Source of the DNA: Bacillota bacterium
Lineage (GTDB): Bacteria; Bacillota_I; Bacilli_A; RF39; UBA660
Length of the DNA stretch: 64,000 bases
Assembly (NCBI GenBank): GCA_015059245.1
Contig: SVAU01000008.1
Coordinates: 25,702 to 89,701, forward strand
Direction: 5' to 3'
Made by a program: the position numbers and the translations under genes. This document shows positions 26,101 through 35,296 of the stretch, one piece after another; the first letter of the stretch is position 1, and each line of letters begins with the position of its first letter. Below the pieces are notes generated by a model. The model worked only from the letters and a program-made list of their open reading frames with translations, had not been told where the DNA came from and ran no database searches.

Positions 26101-29100
26101 TGGTAAATTAGTAATGCACATTGTTCAAACTTTAGATATTAGTAAATTTGATGAAAACGCTGGTTATGTATTACAAGAAAGAGCTGCAGCTCACGTTGCT
26201 GTTCGTTCTATGGCAATACATACAGGATTTAGTAGATCTCCGGATCCATCTGATGAAGTTTATGCTTCTCACTACTATCCTTATCTTGGTGTAGCTGGTG
26301 GTATTACTGATGGTCTTGCTGATGGTGACATAGATGAAGCTGAAGCTAGAAGTGCAGTAGACAACGGTAAAAACGGTAACGGTTTCCAAAATTGGAGAGA
26401 TGGTGTTGATGATTTAGTTGTTCAATTACTTGCTGATTATGGCGGTTCTACTACTACTGAAGAAAATGATGGATTCAGTAGAACAATTGAAAGTAGTACT
26501 TATGTGCCAAATGGTAATAGTTATACAATTAACTATGTAGGTACAATTACTGCTCCAACTGGTGCCGATGCTACAATGGAAGAATGTAGAAAACCTGGAA
26601 GTTATGGAGTTGTTTGTACAGTTAATAGTTGGTCTTTAAAAGGCGAAAGTGGCGGAAGAAAAACATATCAATATGATGTAACAATTACTGTTCCGGATGC
26701 TGCTAAAGTTAAGCCTCCAACAAGTGTTGAAGAAGAAAAAGATTTATCATTCCAAATTTCTTATACTGGTGGAGCTGATATAGTTAATGCGTTTATCGCT
26801 TCTGCAAAAGATAGTTCAGTTAACGTTCAAAGAATGTTAATTATTAGTACTACAAATCCTAAAGTATATATTTACTTCAGTGTTGTTCCAGAAAACTGTG
26901 ATTTAGAAGTATTAAAACAAGATAAATGTGATGATGAAGCTGAATGTACAACAAATATAAATAATAAATCATTTAATGCTGTGTTATTTAAGGCAGCTAG
27001 TTGCTGTAGATATGTAAAAGATGAAAGTTCATACTTATTTAAGAGTGTATGTAGTGCTGAATGTACATCTTCTACAATGACATCTGTATGTGCTTATGTT
27101 CCTGAAGGAAAAGAAAAAGCAGATTTATATGAAATTAAAGAAGGTTCTCAATATAAAGGTACTGCTCTTGGATACCAAGACTCAATTGGTACTTGTATTG
27201 TTAACGTAAATGATTTCTTCGTAAATGATGGAGCTACATTCTTAAGTGCTGTGGATCCTGATAAGAACTTTACTAAATATGATGATGTTGAAAACTTAAT
27301 AAATGTTAATGAATATGATACAAATAGATATTGTCAAGTTACTTGTAAAGAAGATTGGCAGTTCTCAATGGATTCATTTGGTAACTTTATAGGTGCTGAC
27401 GCTGTTGCAGCTGGTACTTATTTCCAAATTGTAAGTAATGATATGTTTATGAGTGGACAACGTACATGTTACTCAACATTCATTAACTACGATAGATTTA
27501 TGGCTAATATAGTTGATTTATCAAATGAAGTAGTTAAAGCTTATAATAGATATTCTAAATGGTCTCATGTATGGACTGATATTGATAAACAAATTCCTAA
27601 AAAATGGAATGGTGTTGATTATTTCTCTTCTGGAGATTCTGGACAAGGGGTAGTTTGTGTTGAATACTTTGATAAGTGTCCACAAGGTACAAGCCTAGGA
27701 AATTATTATTGGAGTACAGAAGTTAATGATTGTAGAATGGTTCCTAATTATCAAAGCGGTTCTACTGGTTCTGGTACTACTGGTGGTAATTGTGAAGCTA
27801 AACCTGATACAAATAAGGGTGAGGATTATACTGACGGTGTTGTTACTTATAAAACTACTGGTGAATGGAATAGTGATGCAACTTATTGTTCATTCTATAG
27901 ATGGGCTTGCGATGAGTATAAAGATGATCACGAAGAAGATTGGATGAATAAGACTACTAAAACATGTTATTATTATACTTATTATACTAAGGAAACTAAG
28001 GTTCAAAATACTAAGACTCGTTCTTCAACTAGTAAATCCGATCCTGATGGTTCTGGTCCTAAAGGTCCACAATGTCCATCTGGTACTACTGCATCTGGTG
28101 ATACATGTTATTACTCTTGTGGTACTGGATACTATGCTAGCGGTGGTACATGTTATGAAAATACTCCAAGTGGTTGGACATTATCTGGAGGAATTTTCTA
28201 TAAGAACTGTAAATCAGGCTGGACTTCTTATGAAACTGCTTATTGCCGTAATAATAATGTAAGTTCTTATAGTGCTAATAAATATGAACTTACTATGGAT
28301 CCTGATTATAATGAAGAAGATTTAAAATGTAAGGTTTGGGGTAAAGGTTACGACTATGGTTTAAAAACTGAAAATGAAATTGTAGTTAATAACTCTGATG
28401 GTCAAGATATTTACTATAAAACTGAAGAATACGATAAAAGTAAATCTGAAGGTTATGACGATCGTGATAGTATAGCTAATAAAGGCGATAATAATAGACA
28501 AAATAAACAAGAAAAAGATAAAGATGTTAAAGACAATTATAAAAAAGAATATAAACATGATTGTACTTTAGTTGCTGCTGAATATAAACCAAGTGCTCAA
28601 GGATCTTCATCTTGTGAACAAAAGAATTTAGTAGGTGAGGCTATTGGTACTGATCCTTATTCAAAAACAAATGAAATGTTCTGTGAAGACAACAAATATG
28701 CTGATTTAACTGGTTCTGAATTAGATAAAGCATTCTGTAAGGTTAATTCAAATCATACAGACAATAGAGTTGATGCACCTAAGACATATGAAAGTACCGA
28801 TTATAAAAATGAAGAAGATGCATTTAATTGGATTACCGAGAAGTTTAAAGAACATTCTAAGAAAGAATTAGATAATGCTAGATTTACAATGCAAAGTTAT
28901 TATAGTCAAATTTATTCTCATGCTCACGACATCTTCAAATGTCAAAACTTCGAATTAAGAAATACAACAGACGATAAGGATGCAAGTAGAACTAATAATC
29001 CTATAACTAAGGATACTATTATGGGAAAACAATATGATTATATTAATATTCCAACTCAATTTGATCCATTTGCTACTTATGATTATGATGAAAAATTCTT

Positions 29101-30685
29101 TATGGATAGAATTCCAGAAGAAGATAGATATTTAATTCAATATACTGAAAAGAATGATGCGGTATTTGGTGGAGATGGTACATATGCTGATTCTACCGAT
29201 AGACGTGAAGAAATTGAAATAGATGTTCCTAATAGTTCTACTCCAGTTAAAACTTGGTTAGCTAGAAACTATACTGAGACTTATTATTACAATCCGATTA
29301 CTCCATGGCAAAATGTTGTTGATCCTGGAGACGCAAACGTTCAAGTTGCTCTAGATCGTGTTAATAAATATCATGATCCTAGATATCAAGTTACTAATCC
29401 TGTTAAAGCTCAAAAGAAAATTGTATTATGTACAGTTGGAGTTATCAGTAACGGTACTAAGTATTGGGAAGGTAAAGATGGAGAATTCGTTGCATTCGCA
29501 TCTACAAGTACTACTCCTGAATGGTTAGGTGGTCGTTGTTATCAAGTAACAGTTGATTATAAAAAAGTTCACTATGTTAAAACATCTATTCTAAATAGTA
29601 GTTATTACAAGAATAGAGGATACTGGTATGTTCGTGGTGGAGATACTAAGATCCATGGGGATAATATCGAAGATGCAATTGAAAAGTTTAATGGTATTAG
29701 TAGAAAGAATGATTATGGTATAACATTTGATGCTAATAATCGTGATGAACTTAAGAGATGGTCAAGACTTGGTTCATTCAATGTATTCCCAGTAAGTATG
29801 GCTACACCTAGAAATCTATATTCTTATACTTATTCATTTGGTAATGTAGGAAGCTACTATAATGATGATTTAGGTAGAATTATGGGTAATGGTGAACAAT
29901 CTATTATCACAAATAATATTAGAACTTGTGTATACGAAGTTTATGAAGAAGTTTGCTTATGTTGTGGTTATAAGGTTGAACCAGACGAAATAGTTGAACA
30001 AGTAGCTAATGGTCATGGTGATTATTCATATATTATGTCTAATCCTGATGAAGCTGGAGGAGATACTAGAGGAAATATTACATTCTATACAAACTCTGTT
30101 TCACTTTCAGATCTTGACTTAGGTAGAGATAGTAATACTACTGGTACTAACTGGAGTCAAAATTCTCCATTTATGTACAACGGTGATGAAATGACTACTG
30201 ATAAAGGTTACTTATTAAAAGATAATATTGAAGCTACTGGAGAAAATATTTATTCTAGAGATCCTGAATATGCATATTATTTAACTCCAGATACATTAAA
30301 ACAAATTAGATCTTATAATGATGCTAATGGATATGATTTAAATCTAGATAAGTTAATAGTTTATGACGTTAGTAAAATAGAATGTGATGGAAATTCTTGT
30401 GAAGAAGGAAATCCTGAAACAATTAATTTCCAACACTATGGAAGTAAATTCTTAATTGGTAAAATTGATGGTCCAATTGACTTGAAGAGTTATGGTACTA
30501 TCGGAAATAGTTATACTAATGTATGTTTAGTTGAAGACACTTCGTTAACTCCTACATTTGATATGGCAGATCATATGGAAAAAGGAAAATGTCGTTGGGT
30601 AGACTTTGTAGAAACTGGACAAAGATATAGAAATCCAACAACTAGACAAGAATCAAATACTTGGTTTAGATTATCATTTAAGTAG
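23114..30685 (+). CDS. Giant secreted surface protein (2523 residues)
   Basis: A very large exported protein with a signal peptide at residues 1-24. Three tandem units start at about residues 28, 229 and 409. Each has an LGT/LGS opening, a Cys-rich beta domain, then a Y-[KP]G-x-x-[IL] segment and a V-T-[IV]-x-E-[KM] end. Around residue 655 FKGWTKGYKAG resembles an InlB-type beta repeat. Around 949-1025 a segment with YVGLCLDPG and a later helix suggests a thioester-type adhesin domain (tentative). Residues about 1650-1715 are EGF-like and Cys-rich. There is no C-terminal membrane helix or LPxTG. It is a likely adhesin or pilus-tip component of the machine encoded after it. Confidence 0.85.
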   Translation: MKKFFKYILFVFVCLYALPIATKAATYNLGTLAPGAEASKSYAWWDEGSCVASVSGVFTFTERTSYYEAKDSWYRYLDIKVNDYVARDYNNVNVTCTVRDVRHPDSWRNSGRVFSWTTYTFNFSVSAGGQAAPVENPKVFYLYKGDTINLKNKLGIDTIESFTQSVGGELGTISYSNCSGTSACTINFTRGTPLQDRPHKFTVVYKGTNGTRYRSVVTVYEMDTKRTIDLGSIEPTASIFGAYEENVSNFNCTNSVASVPAGVTKDGSGTKYRIKVTNNNTSNSTYSNKTAVCTFVRDGKNFEYTYTYSLKKYNPETVTKNYEKYPGEVIDIFSDLSMKSIVSVSPNYNSAALTYTGCVGNATSCKVTMKDTLTEGRVNTFTIYYYDTANKFKLATVTIKEKGTTISNNLGTIGVGNTKTTTIPASNVTCVAADSTKPYTATLTKVDDYQYTLSIKNTNKTVKEYAGITYTCTGVPRNVGGRSFSYVYTFALSAESNPVVNAKYYELFPSETLEFVTLFGIKKARSYTYDRGSQYNTIQVFGCSDSAMCKASFVSPTALHNRQHQITVTYVNDADVLYKTVVTIVEKDPSISTKAYPGLLGFCDFDKNKWELASWADTSGKNYVYYEATERGAPLPDCKIDPTQNTEKLPLTFKGWTKGYKAGDALTTKTTCGTDLLAPGKPTSAGQTYAPCYEMAPHVRVSTNSGSLKNADGFEFRASDMTYIKFGSSFTQKVRLPDVEYTGFHSSSSLTGWRNNSTGEVKNPGAEVYLDGSVWVAISNRTVSQVDLYKTVGLNETTGFNIPNMTSCSVEGGTSDFVNASGSSGYCSVTGKKVTPFDVYANVLVTLQDGTVRVYKFNVEDRSHILDDDNGIFNVDTEDDIVVGKNDEKTLNDFKTDQCENFFISRNEYVKYTFANAKPNNGFGAIDMNTGIYKVYQLCPSDYSTYVGLCLDPGRRGPNESGTGKTTKTFNYKGSSVTVTGNEYKKTSDVQRDTEFGKLVMHIVQTLDISKFDENAGYVLQERAAAHVAVRSMAIHTGFSRSPDPSDEVYASHYYPYLGVAGGITDGLADGDIDEAEARSAVDNGKNGNGFQNWRDGVDDLVVQLLADYGGSTTTEENDGFSRTIESSTYVPNGNSYTINYVGTITAPTGADATMEECRKPGSYGVVCTVNSWSLKGESGGRKTYQYDVTITVPDAAKVKPPTSVEEEKDLSFQISYTGGADIVNAFIASAKDSSVNVQRMLIISTTNPKVYIYFSVVPENCDLEVLKQDKCDDEAECTTNINNKSFNAVLFKAASCCRYVKDESSYLFKSVCSAECTSSTMTSVCAYVPEGKEKADLYEIKEGSQYKGTALGYQDSIGTCIVNVNDFFVNDGATFLSAVDPDKNFTKYDDVENLINVNEYDTNRYCQVTCKEDWQFSMDSFGNFIGADAVAAGTYFQIVSNDMFMSGQRTCYSTFINYDRFMANIVDLSNEVVKAYNRYSKWSHVWTDIDKQIPKKWNGVDYFSSGDSGQGVVCVEYFDKCPQGTSLGNYYWSTEVNDCRMVPNYQSGSTGSGTTGGNCEAKPDTNKGEDYTDGVVTYKTTGEWNSDATYCSFYRWACDEYKDDHEEDWMNKTTKTCYYYTYYTKETKVQNTKTRSSTSKSDPDGSGPKGPQCPSGTTASGDTCYYSCGTGYYASGGTCYENTPSGWTLSGGIFYKNCKSGWTSYETAYCRNNNVSSYSANKYELTMDPDYNEEDLKCKVWGKGYDYGLKTENEIVVNNSDGQDIYYKTEEYDKSKSEGYDDRDSIANKGDNNRQNKQEKDKDVKDNYKKEYKHDCTLVAAEYKPSAQGSSSCEQKNLVGEAIGTDPYSKTNEMFCEDNKYADLTGSELDKAFCKVNSNHTDNRVDAPKTYESTDYKNEEDAFNWITEKFKEHSKKELDNARFTMQSYYSQIYSHAHDIFKCQNFELRNTTDDKDASRTNNPITKDTIMGKQYDYINIPTQFDPFATYDYDEKFFMDRIPEEDRYLIQYTEKNDAVFGGDGTYADSTDRREEIEIDVPNSSTPVKTWLARNYTETYYYNPITPWQNVVDPGDANVQVALDRVNKYHDPRYQVTNPVKAQKKIVLCTVGVISNGTKYWEGKDGEFVAFASTSTTPEWLGGRCYQVTVDYKKVHYVKTSILNSSYYKNRGYWYVRGGDTKIHGDNIEDAIEKFNGISRKNDYGITFDANNRDELKRWSRLGSFNVFPVSMATPRNLYSYTYSFGNVGSYYNDDLGRIMGNGEQSIITNNIRTCVYEVYEEVCLCCGYKVEPDEIVEQVANGHGDYSYIMSNPDEAGGDTRGNITFYTNSVSLSDLDLGRDSNTTGTNWSQNSPFMYNGDEMTTDKGYLLKDNIEATGENIYSRDPEYAYYLTPDTLKQIRSYNDANGYDLNLDKLIVYDVSKIECDGNSCEEGNPETINFQHYGSKFLIGKIDGPIDLKSYGTIGNSYTNVCLVEDTSLTPTFDMADHMEKGKCRWVDFVETGQRYRNPTTRQESNTWFRLSFK
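23195..24870 (+). repeat. Three diverged tandem protein-level repeats in the giant surface protein
   Basis: Units begin with NLGTLAPG, DLGSIEPT and NLGTIGVG at 23195, 23798 and 24338. Each contains a later domain with a Y-Y-L/F-Y/P-KG/GE-like segment and closes with T-V-Y/I-x-E. Unit length is about 180-200 residues. The DNA itself is not strongly repeated, so the duplication is old. Confidence 0.7.
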
Positions 30686-30701
30686 GAGGGAGTGAAATTA
30701 T

Positions 30702-31217
30702 ATGACAGAATCCTATTGGGGTTATTGGTTTATCTTATTAGGAGTATTCATTACGATGATTATGATATTATCTAATGATGCTACTACTACAGATACTCAA
30801 GATTATTATCAATTAAAAGAAGTTGCAAATAGTGCGTTATATGATGCTGTTGATTATTCGTACTATTCTCAAACAAGACAAGTTAGAATCTTAAAGGAAG
30901 TTTTCGTTGAAAACTTCCTGAGAAGATTCGCTGAAACTGTTAATATCACAGATTCTTATAAAGTTGAATTCTATGATTTATATGAATCTCCACCTAAAGT
31001 AAGTGTTAAGGTTGCTACAACTACTGCAGGTTATTTTATTGGTAGAGATACTGATGTTGTTTCATCTGATGGAACTGTTATTAATAATGCTGCAACAAAA
31101 TTAGATGTTGTAAATACAATTGATTTAACTATTGATTTTAATGCTACAGAAAGAAATTGTGATGACAAGTATAAATGTACAGAAAAAATTGATAGTTGTA
31201 CTTATTACACTAAATAG
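30702..31217 (+). CDS. TadE-like / pseudopilin-like membrane protein
   Basis: A 171-residue protein starting at ATG 30702 after GGAGGGAG. An aromatic N-terminus (MTESYWGYW) runs into one helix (about residues 8-26). An extracytoplasmic domain with a long alpha-helical start (VANSALYDAVDYSYY) and a Cys-rich end (CDDKYKCTEKIDSC) follows. Small proteins with one N-terminal helix beside tadB/tadC/cpaF genes are usually minor pilins (TadE/TadF type). This one lacks a recognisable prepilin cleavage motif. Position between the giant protein and CpaB supports a pilus role. Confidence 0.65.
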   Translation: MTESYWGYWFILLGVFITMIMILSNDATTTDTQDYYQLKEVANSALYDAVDYSYYSQTRQVRILKEVFVENFLRRFAETVNITDSYKVEFYDLYESPPKVSVKVATTTAGYFIGRDTDVVSSDGTVINNAATKLDVVNTIDLTIDFNATERNCDDKYKCTEKIDSCTYYTK

Positions 31218-31235
31218 GTGAAAGGAAGGATAAAT

Positions 31236-32033
31236 ATGGGAAATATAATGGTACCACTTAAGAAATTCTTAAGTAACAAGAATACAATAACAATATTAGG
31301 TGTTTTAATAGGTGTTGTTGTTTTATATGTTGGTTATAACTGGCGTGTAACAAAATCTATTCAACCTGTTTCAGTTCCAATAAGCGCATCTACTATGATA
31401 GCTGGAACTAGAATTAGCGAAGAAAATATTGCTTACACAGAACTACCTAAAGACATTATTGCTGGTATGGATAATATCATTACTAATGTTGCTGATATTA
31501 ATGGTAAAATTGTTTCTTACGATAGTAAGATTCCACAAAATGGTTTCTTCTTTACAGAGAATGTTATGAAAGAAGAAGAAATGCCAGATTCATTATTCTC
31601 TAATATTCAGGATGGATATACTATCTTAGCATTTGAAGTTGACAATAAATCAACTTATGGTAATGCAATATTCCCTGGAAATACAATCGATTTGTATTTA
31701 GCTGGTGATGTTGATGGTCAAGCTTTATATTCTAGATTTATTGCTAGTATTCAAGTATTAGCTGTTAGAGATAAAGATGGTAGAGACGTTTTCATCGATA
31801 GAGATAATACAGGCGATCCTGAAGTTATGTCATTTGCTGTTCCTGAATACTTATATCTTTTATTGATGAGAGCTCAAATGACTGGTTTTGAACTACATTT
31901 AGTTGCGAGAAATGCTTCTTATAGTGAAAATGCAGCTCCTACAACTATGGTTAGTGAAGAATTAGAAACATTAATTAAGAATAAAACTTATATTATTCAA
32001 AATGAATGTGTTGATTTAACTGTTTGTGGTTAA
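31236..32033 (+). CDS. CpaB/RcpC-like SAF-domain protein
   Basis: A 265-residue protein. ATG 31236 follows AAGGAAGG; an in-frame GTG lies six codons upstream. After a short basic head, one helix (about residues 16-34) is followed by a SAF-like domain: VPISASTMIAGTRISEENI and VADINGKIVSYDSKIPQNG. An RcpC-like beta region (GNAIFPGNTIDLYLAGDVDG) comes next. CpaB/RcpC proteins are the periplasmic or wall-side component of Tad pili that may bind glycan. The order next to cpaF, tadB and tadC is that of a Tad locus. Confidence 0.85.
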   Translation: MGNIMVPLKKFLSNKNTITILGVLIGVVVLYVGYNWRVTKSIQPVSVPISASTMIAGTRISEENIAYTELPKDIIAGMDNIITNVADINGKIVSYDSKIPQNGFFFTENVMKEEEMPDSLFSNIQDGYTILAFEVDNKSTYGNAIFPGNTIDLYLAGDVDGQALYSRFIASIQVLAVRDKDGRDVFIDRDNTGDPEVMSFAVPEYLYLLLMRAQMTGFELHLVARNASYSENAAPTTMVSEELETLIKNKTYIIQNECVDLTVCG

Positions 32034-32067
32034 TAAATTTAAAGAATAAAAATAAGAGGGTGTTTAT

Positions 32068-33528
32068 ATGGATGAGAAGAATGTTTTCTCCCAAATGGAC
32101 TTTGGTCCTTTGAATGAATTCCTTGAAGATGATGATGTTACCGACGTCTCTTATAGTAATAGTGGACAAGTATGGTTAAAAACATTATCTAGAGGAGTTT
32201 ATCAAGTTGAGAGACCTGATATAAATAATCCATTTATGGAAAAGTTAGCCTTTCAGTGTGCAAACGTTATGGGTAGAACATTTAATATGGCTCATCCATT
32301 TCTTGACTCTGAAAGTGCTGAATTACGTATGAACTTTGTTCACGAATCTATAGCTACTAACGGAATAGCTTGTCTAATCCGTAAGACTCCTGCTAAGATT
32401 CGTTTGAACAAAGATAAATTAATGAGTGAACAATATATTACTGAACAGATGCATGATTTCTTAATTAAATGTGTTTGGGGACATTGTAATATATTAGTTG
32501 CTGGAGAAACTGGTTCAGGTAAAACAGAGTTAGTTAAATACCTATCTAGTAATACTAAAGAAAATGAAAAGATTATTTCTATTGAGGATACATTGGAACT
32601 TCACTTAGATAAGATTTTCCCTCATAGAGATATTGTTGCTATGAAAACAAATAACATAGCATCATATACTGAAGCGTTAGTAGCCTGCATGAGACAGAAC
32701 CCAATTTGGATATTACTTGCCGAAGTTCGTTCTGCTGAAGCGGTTATGGCGGTTCGTAACTCAATATCTTCTGGACACCACGTAATTTCAACAATCCATG
32801 CCGATAAGGCATCAAGTATACCGATGCGTATGTACGCGTTGTTGGAAGGTAGTCAAGATATTGATCAATACTTGTGTTCTATTCATAGATATGTTCAAAT
32901 TGGTATTTATGTTAAAGGTTACTATTCACAAGTATTAGGTAGATTCCAACGTGAAATCATGGAAATATGTGAGTTTTATGTTGATGAAGCTACAAATAGA
33001 CCGATGTCTAATATGTTATATTCAAAAACTTTGGATGGTAGAGTTACTTTAAGAAATCCTACTAAGAAGTTAATTGATTATTTAGCTATTGGTAATATAT
33101 ATTTTGAAGATGAAGATATCTTTGGTTTAGGTGATGCTGAATTTAAAGAAGATTTATCTAATTTAAGAGATGGTAGTGCTGATAATTTAGCACTGAAGAA
33201 GACTTCTTCAGATGGTTTGGATGCTGCTATGAATAGTGATAAAGGAGAACAAAAAGAAACTCCAGCGCCTGCTGCAGCTCCAGCTCAAACTACTACAGTT
33301 CAAGCAACCGCACCTGCTAGTACTGTTACACCAGCAGCTACTGCTGCACCGGCACCAGCACAAGCACCTGTTGCTCAATCTCAAGTTAAAGTTCAAAGTC
33401 CAGCACCAGCTGTGACAGCACAAGCATCTGCTGTTTCGGCAGCACCGGTTGCACCGGTTGCGACAGCACCTGCTACTACTGCAGCTAGTACTGATTCAAG
33501 TTCTACTACAGTTATTGAAACTTTATAA
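32068..33528 (+). CDS. CpaF/TadA-family secretion ATPase with Ala/Pro-rich tail
   Basis: Hexameric VirB11/CpaF-type ATPase predicted to power pilus assembly or secretion from the cytoplasmic face. The Walker A motif is GETGSGKT (146-153). Asp-box EDTLEL, Walker B WILLAEVRSAEA and His-box STIHADKA follow in order. LLAEVR replaces the usual IIVGEVR, but the catalytic Glu is kept. Residues ~395-486 form a low-complexity tail of A, P, T, V and Q not found in ordinary CpaF. A similar tail composition occurs in the protein at 60873. The ribosome site GAGGGTG precedes ATG 32068. Confidence 0.93.
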   Translation: MDEKNVFSQMDFGPLNEFLEDDDVTDVSYSNSGQVWLKTLSRGVYQVERPDINNPFMEKLAFQCANVMGRTFNMAHPFLDSESAELRMNFVHESIATNGIACLIRKTPAKIRLNKDKLMSEQYITEQMHDFLIKCVWGHCNILVAGETGSGKTELVKYLSSNTKENEKIISIEDTLELHLDKIFPHRDIVAMKTNNIASYTEALVACMRQNPIWILLAEVRSAEAVMAVRNSISSGHHVISTIHADKASSIPMRMYALLEGSQDIDQYLCSIHRYVQIGIYVKGYYSQVLGRFQREIMEICEFYVDEATNRPMSNMLYSKTLDGRVTLRNPTKKLIDYLAIGNIYFEDEDIFGLGDAEFKEDLSNLRDGSADNLALKKTSSDGLDAAMNSDKGEQKETPAPAAAPAQTTTVQATAPASTVTPAATAAPAPAQAPVAQSQVKVQSPAPAVTAQASAVSAAPVAPVATAPATTAASTDSSSTTVIETL

Positions 33529-33543
33529 TAAGAAGGTGAAAAT

Positions 33544-34437
33544 ATGGAATTATTGATATTATTATGTATAGCAATATTTGTTTTAGCTTATCGTTATAAT
33601 ACAGGTGATAACGTTTATAAATTTTTTGCTGATACTGTATCGGGAATATATAATACTTATGCTCCATATAGTTATAGGGAAGTTAAACAAAAAACTAAGG
33701 AATTAGGATATGAATATACTCCAAGACAATATGCTACTCAAGTTGCATTATTTGGTGGAGTAGCAGGTGGTTTAACCTTCTTATATTTATATAGTATTCC
33801 TGTTGCTGTTGTATATGCAGTTATTGCAATTGCTTTTGTTCCTTATTTGGCTTATTTAAGAACTATGAGATTATATAGTGAGTATGTATTTGAACAAATT
33901 CAAGTTTATACTACTAACGTTATTATGGAATTTAATACTACTCAGAGTTTTGTAAAATCTTTAGAAGGTGTTAGAGACTCTGGGATATTACAAGATCCAG
34001 TTTTACGAGATGTTAAAAGAATGATTCAAATGGCCTATGAAAATGGTACTATTGATCAATCTATTGATTTCTTTAACGAAGCTTATCCATATTATATGGT
34101 TAAGAATATGCATCAATTATTTTTACAAATTACTAAAGAAGGTGCTAAGGATTCTGGTGAAGCTTTAGAACTTATGTCTTTAGACATTGATGCTTTAGTA
34201 GAAGGTGTATATAAGGATAGAATGGATAGACAAGTATTCCATACTAAGTTCTTGACATTCGGTGGAGCGTTATTTTTGCTACTATTAATTATTCAATTAC
34301 TATTTGGTAAAGAAGAATATTTAGATATGTTAGATGATGGGTTAGCTCCTTTGATAATTCATGCGGTAATTATAATAAATTGTTATTTCTTAATTACTGG
34401 TGAAAAATTCTATAACGAAGACGTGGGGGTTGAATAG
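33544..34437 (+). CDS. TadB-like inner-membrane platform protein
   Basis: A 297-residue T2SF/GspF-type membrane protein with helices near the N-terminus (1-17), at 70-105 and at the C-terminus (about 233-252 and 267-287). The cytoplasmic domain carries helix-rich F-domain features (VLRDVKRMIQMAYENGTIDQ, LFLQITKEGAKDSGEALELM). TadB and TadC together form the assembly platform that the CpaF ATPase acts on. The gene starts 15 bases after cpaF behind AGAAGGTG and ends two bases before tadC. Exact pairing (TadB versus TadC) is assigned by order. Confidence 0.85.
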   Translation: MELLILLCIAIFVLAYRYNTGDNVYKFFADTVSGIYNTYAPYSYREVKQKTKELGYEYTPRQYATQVALFGGVAGGLTFLYLYSIPVAVVYAVIAIAFVPYLAYLRTMRLYSEYVFEQIQVYTTNVIMEFNTTQSFVKSLEGVRDSGILQDPVLRDVKRMIQMAYENGTIDQSIDFFNEAYPYYMVKNMHQLFLQITKEGAKDSGEALELMSLDIDALVEGVYKDRMDRQVFHTKFLTFGGALFLLLLIIQLLFGKEEYLDMLDDGLAPLIIHAVIIINCYFLITGEKFYNEDVGVE

Positions 34438-34438
34438 T

Positions 34439-35221
34439 ATGTATGTAGAAATCCTCATTATTGGAATTTTGGTTTTCACTATATTAACTGTTAATGGATA
34501 TGTTAAACCTAATAAGTTTATTTATGATAATCAAGATTTATTTATGAAATTAAAGGAAGCAGATTATGATTTCCTTGTTAAAGCAAAATATGGTGATGGT
34601 GTTGATCCAGACGTTTTATATCAAAAGAGAATTAAAAATGGTTTATTAGTAATTCTTGTTTGTATATTTATGTTTATTTCTGATTTAAATGCCGTAAAAA
34701 TAGTTGTTTCTATTGTTATTGGTTTTGTTATTTTTAAATCAGATTATTCTAATTTACAAAGTTATTATAAAAGACACTTGCAACAAGTAGACTCTCAATT
34801 ACCTTATTATTTAAAGGGATTAGAGATTTTAATTCAACACTATACTGTTCCGGTTGCAATTGGTAAATCTATACCAGATGCACCTAAGTTATTTAGAGAT
34901 GGGTTAATTGAATTAATCAATAAGATTAATGCTGGTGATTCTTCAGTTTTACCTTATATGGAATTTGCCCAAACTTATCCTGTTCGTGACTCTATGAGAA
35001 TGATGCGTTTGTTGTATCGTTTAAGTTTAGGTAGACAAGAAAGAAAGCAAGAACAATTAATTACCTTCTCAAAAACTATTTCAAATCTTCAACAAAAAGC
35101 TAGAGATCAAAGATATAAGGCTCGTCTTGAAAAGATGGAAAGTAAAACTATGAGTATGTTGGTTTGTACTGGTGTTGGTATCATGATTTTGATAGTTCTA
35201 TTTGTTATGAAGATGATGTAA
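34439..35221 (+). CDS. TadC-like inner-membrane platform protein
   Basis: A 260-residue protein with a membrane helix at residues 2-20, a pair around 70-100 and one at the C-terminus (about 239-258). Between them lies the cytoplasmic T2SF-like domain (DSQLPYYLKGLEILIQHYTV, LLYRLSLGRQERKQEQLITF). ATG 34439 is taken because it follows the TadB stop at once and GGGGG lies nine bases upstream. The frame extends further upstream only by overlapping tadB. It partners the preceding TadB-like protein. Confidence 0.85.
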   Translation: MYVEILIIGILVFTILTVNGYVKPNKFIYDNQDLFMKLKEADYDFLVKAKYGDGVDPDVLYQKRIKNGLLVILVCIFMFISDLNAVKIVVSIVIGFVIFKSDYSNLQSYYKRHLQQVDSQLPYYLKGLEILIQHYTVPVAIGKSIPDAPKLFRDGLIELINKINAGDSSVLPYMEFAQTYPVRDSMRMMRLLYRLSLGRQERKQEQLITFSKTISNLQQKARDQRYKARLEKMESKTMSMLVCTGVGIMILIVLFVMKMM

Positions 35222-35236
35222 AATATGTGAAAAATA

Positions 35237-35265
35237 TTGAAATGATAAAAAAATTATAGTATACT
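35237..35265 (+). promoter_or_regulatory. Internal promoter in front of the pilin genes
   Basis: TTGAAA (35237-35242), exactly 17 bases, TATACT (35260-35265). It sits in the only sizeable gap of the first half of the locus, just upstream of the pilin gene at 35297. Pilins may therefore be made in excess of the platform proteins. Confidence 0.75.
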
Positions 35266-35296
35266 TAAATTGTATAAAATAGAAAGGAAGAATTTT

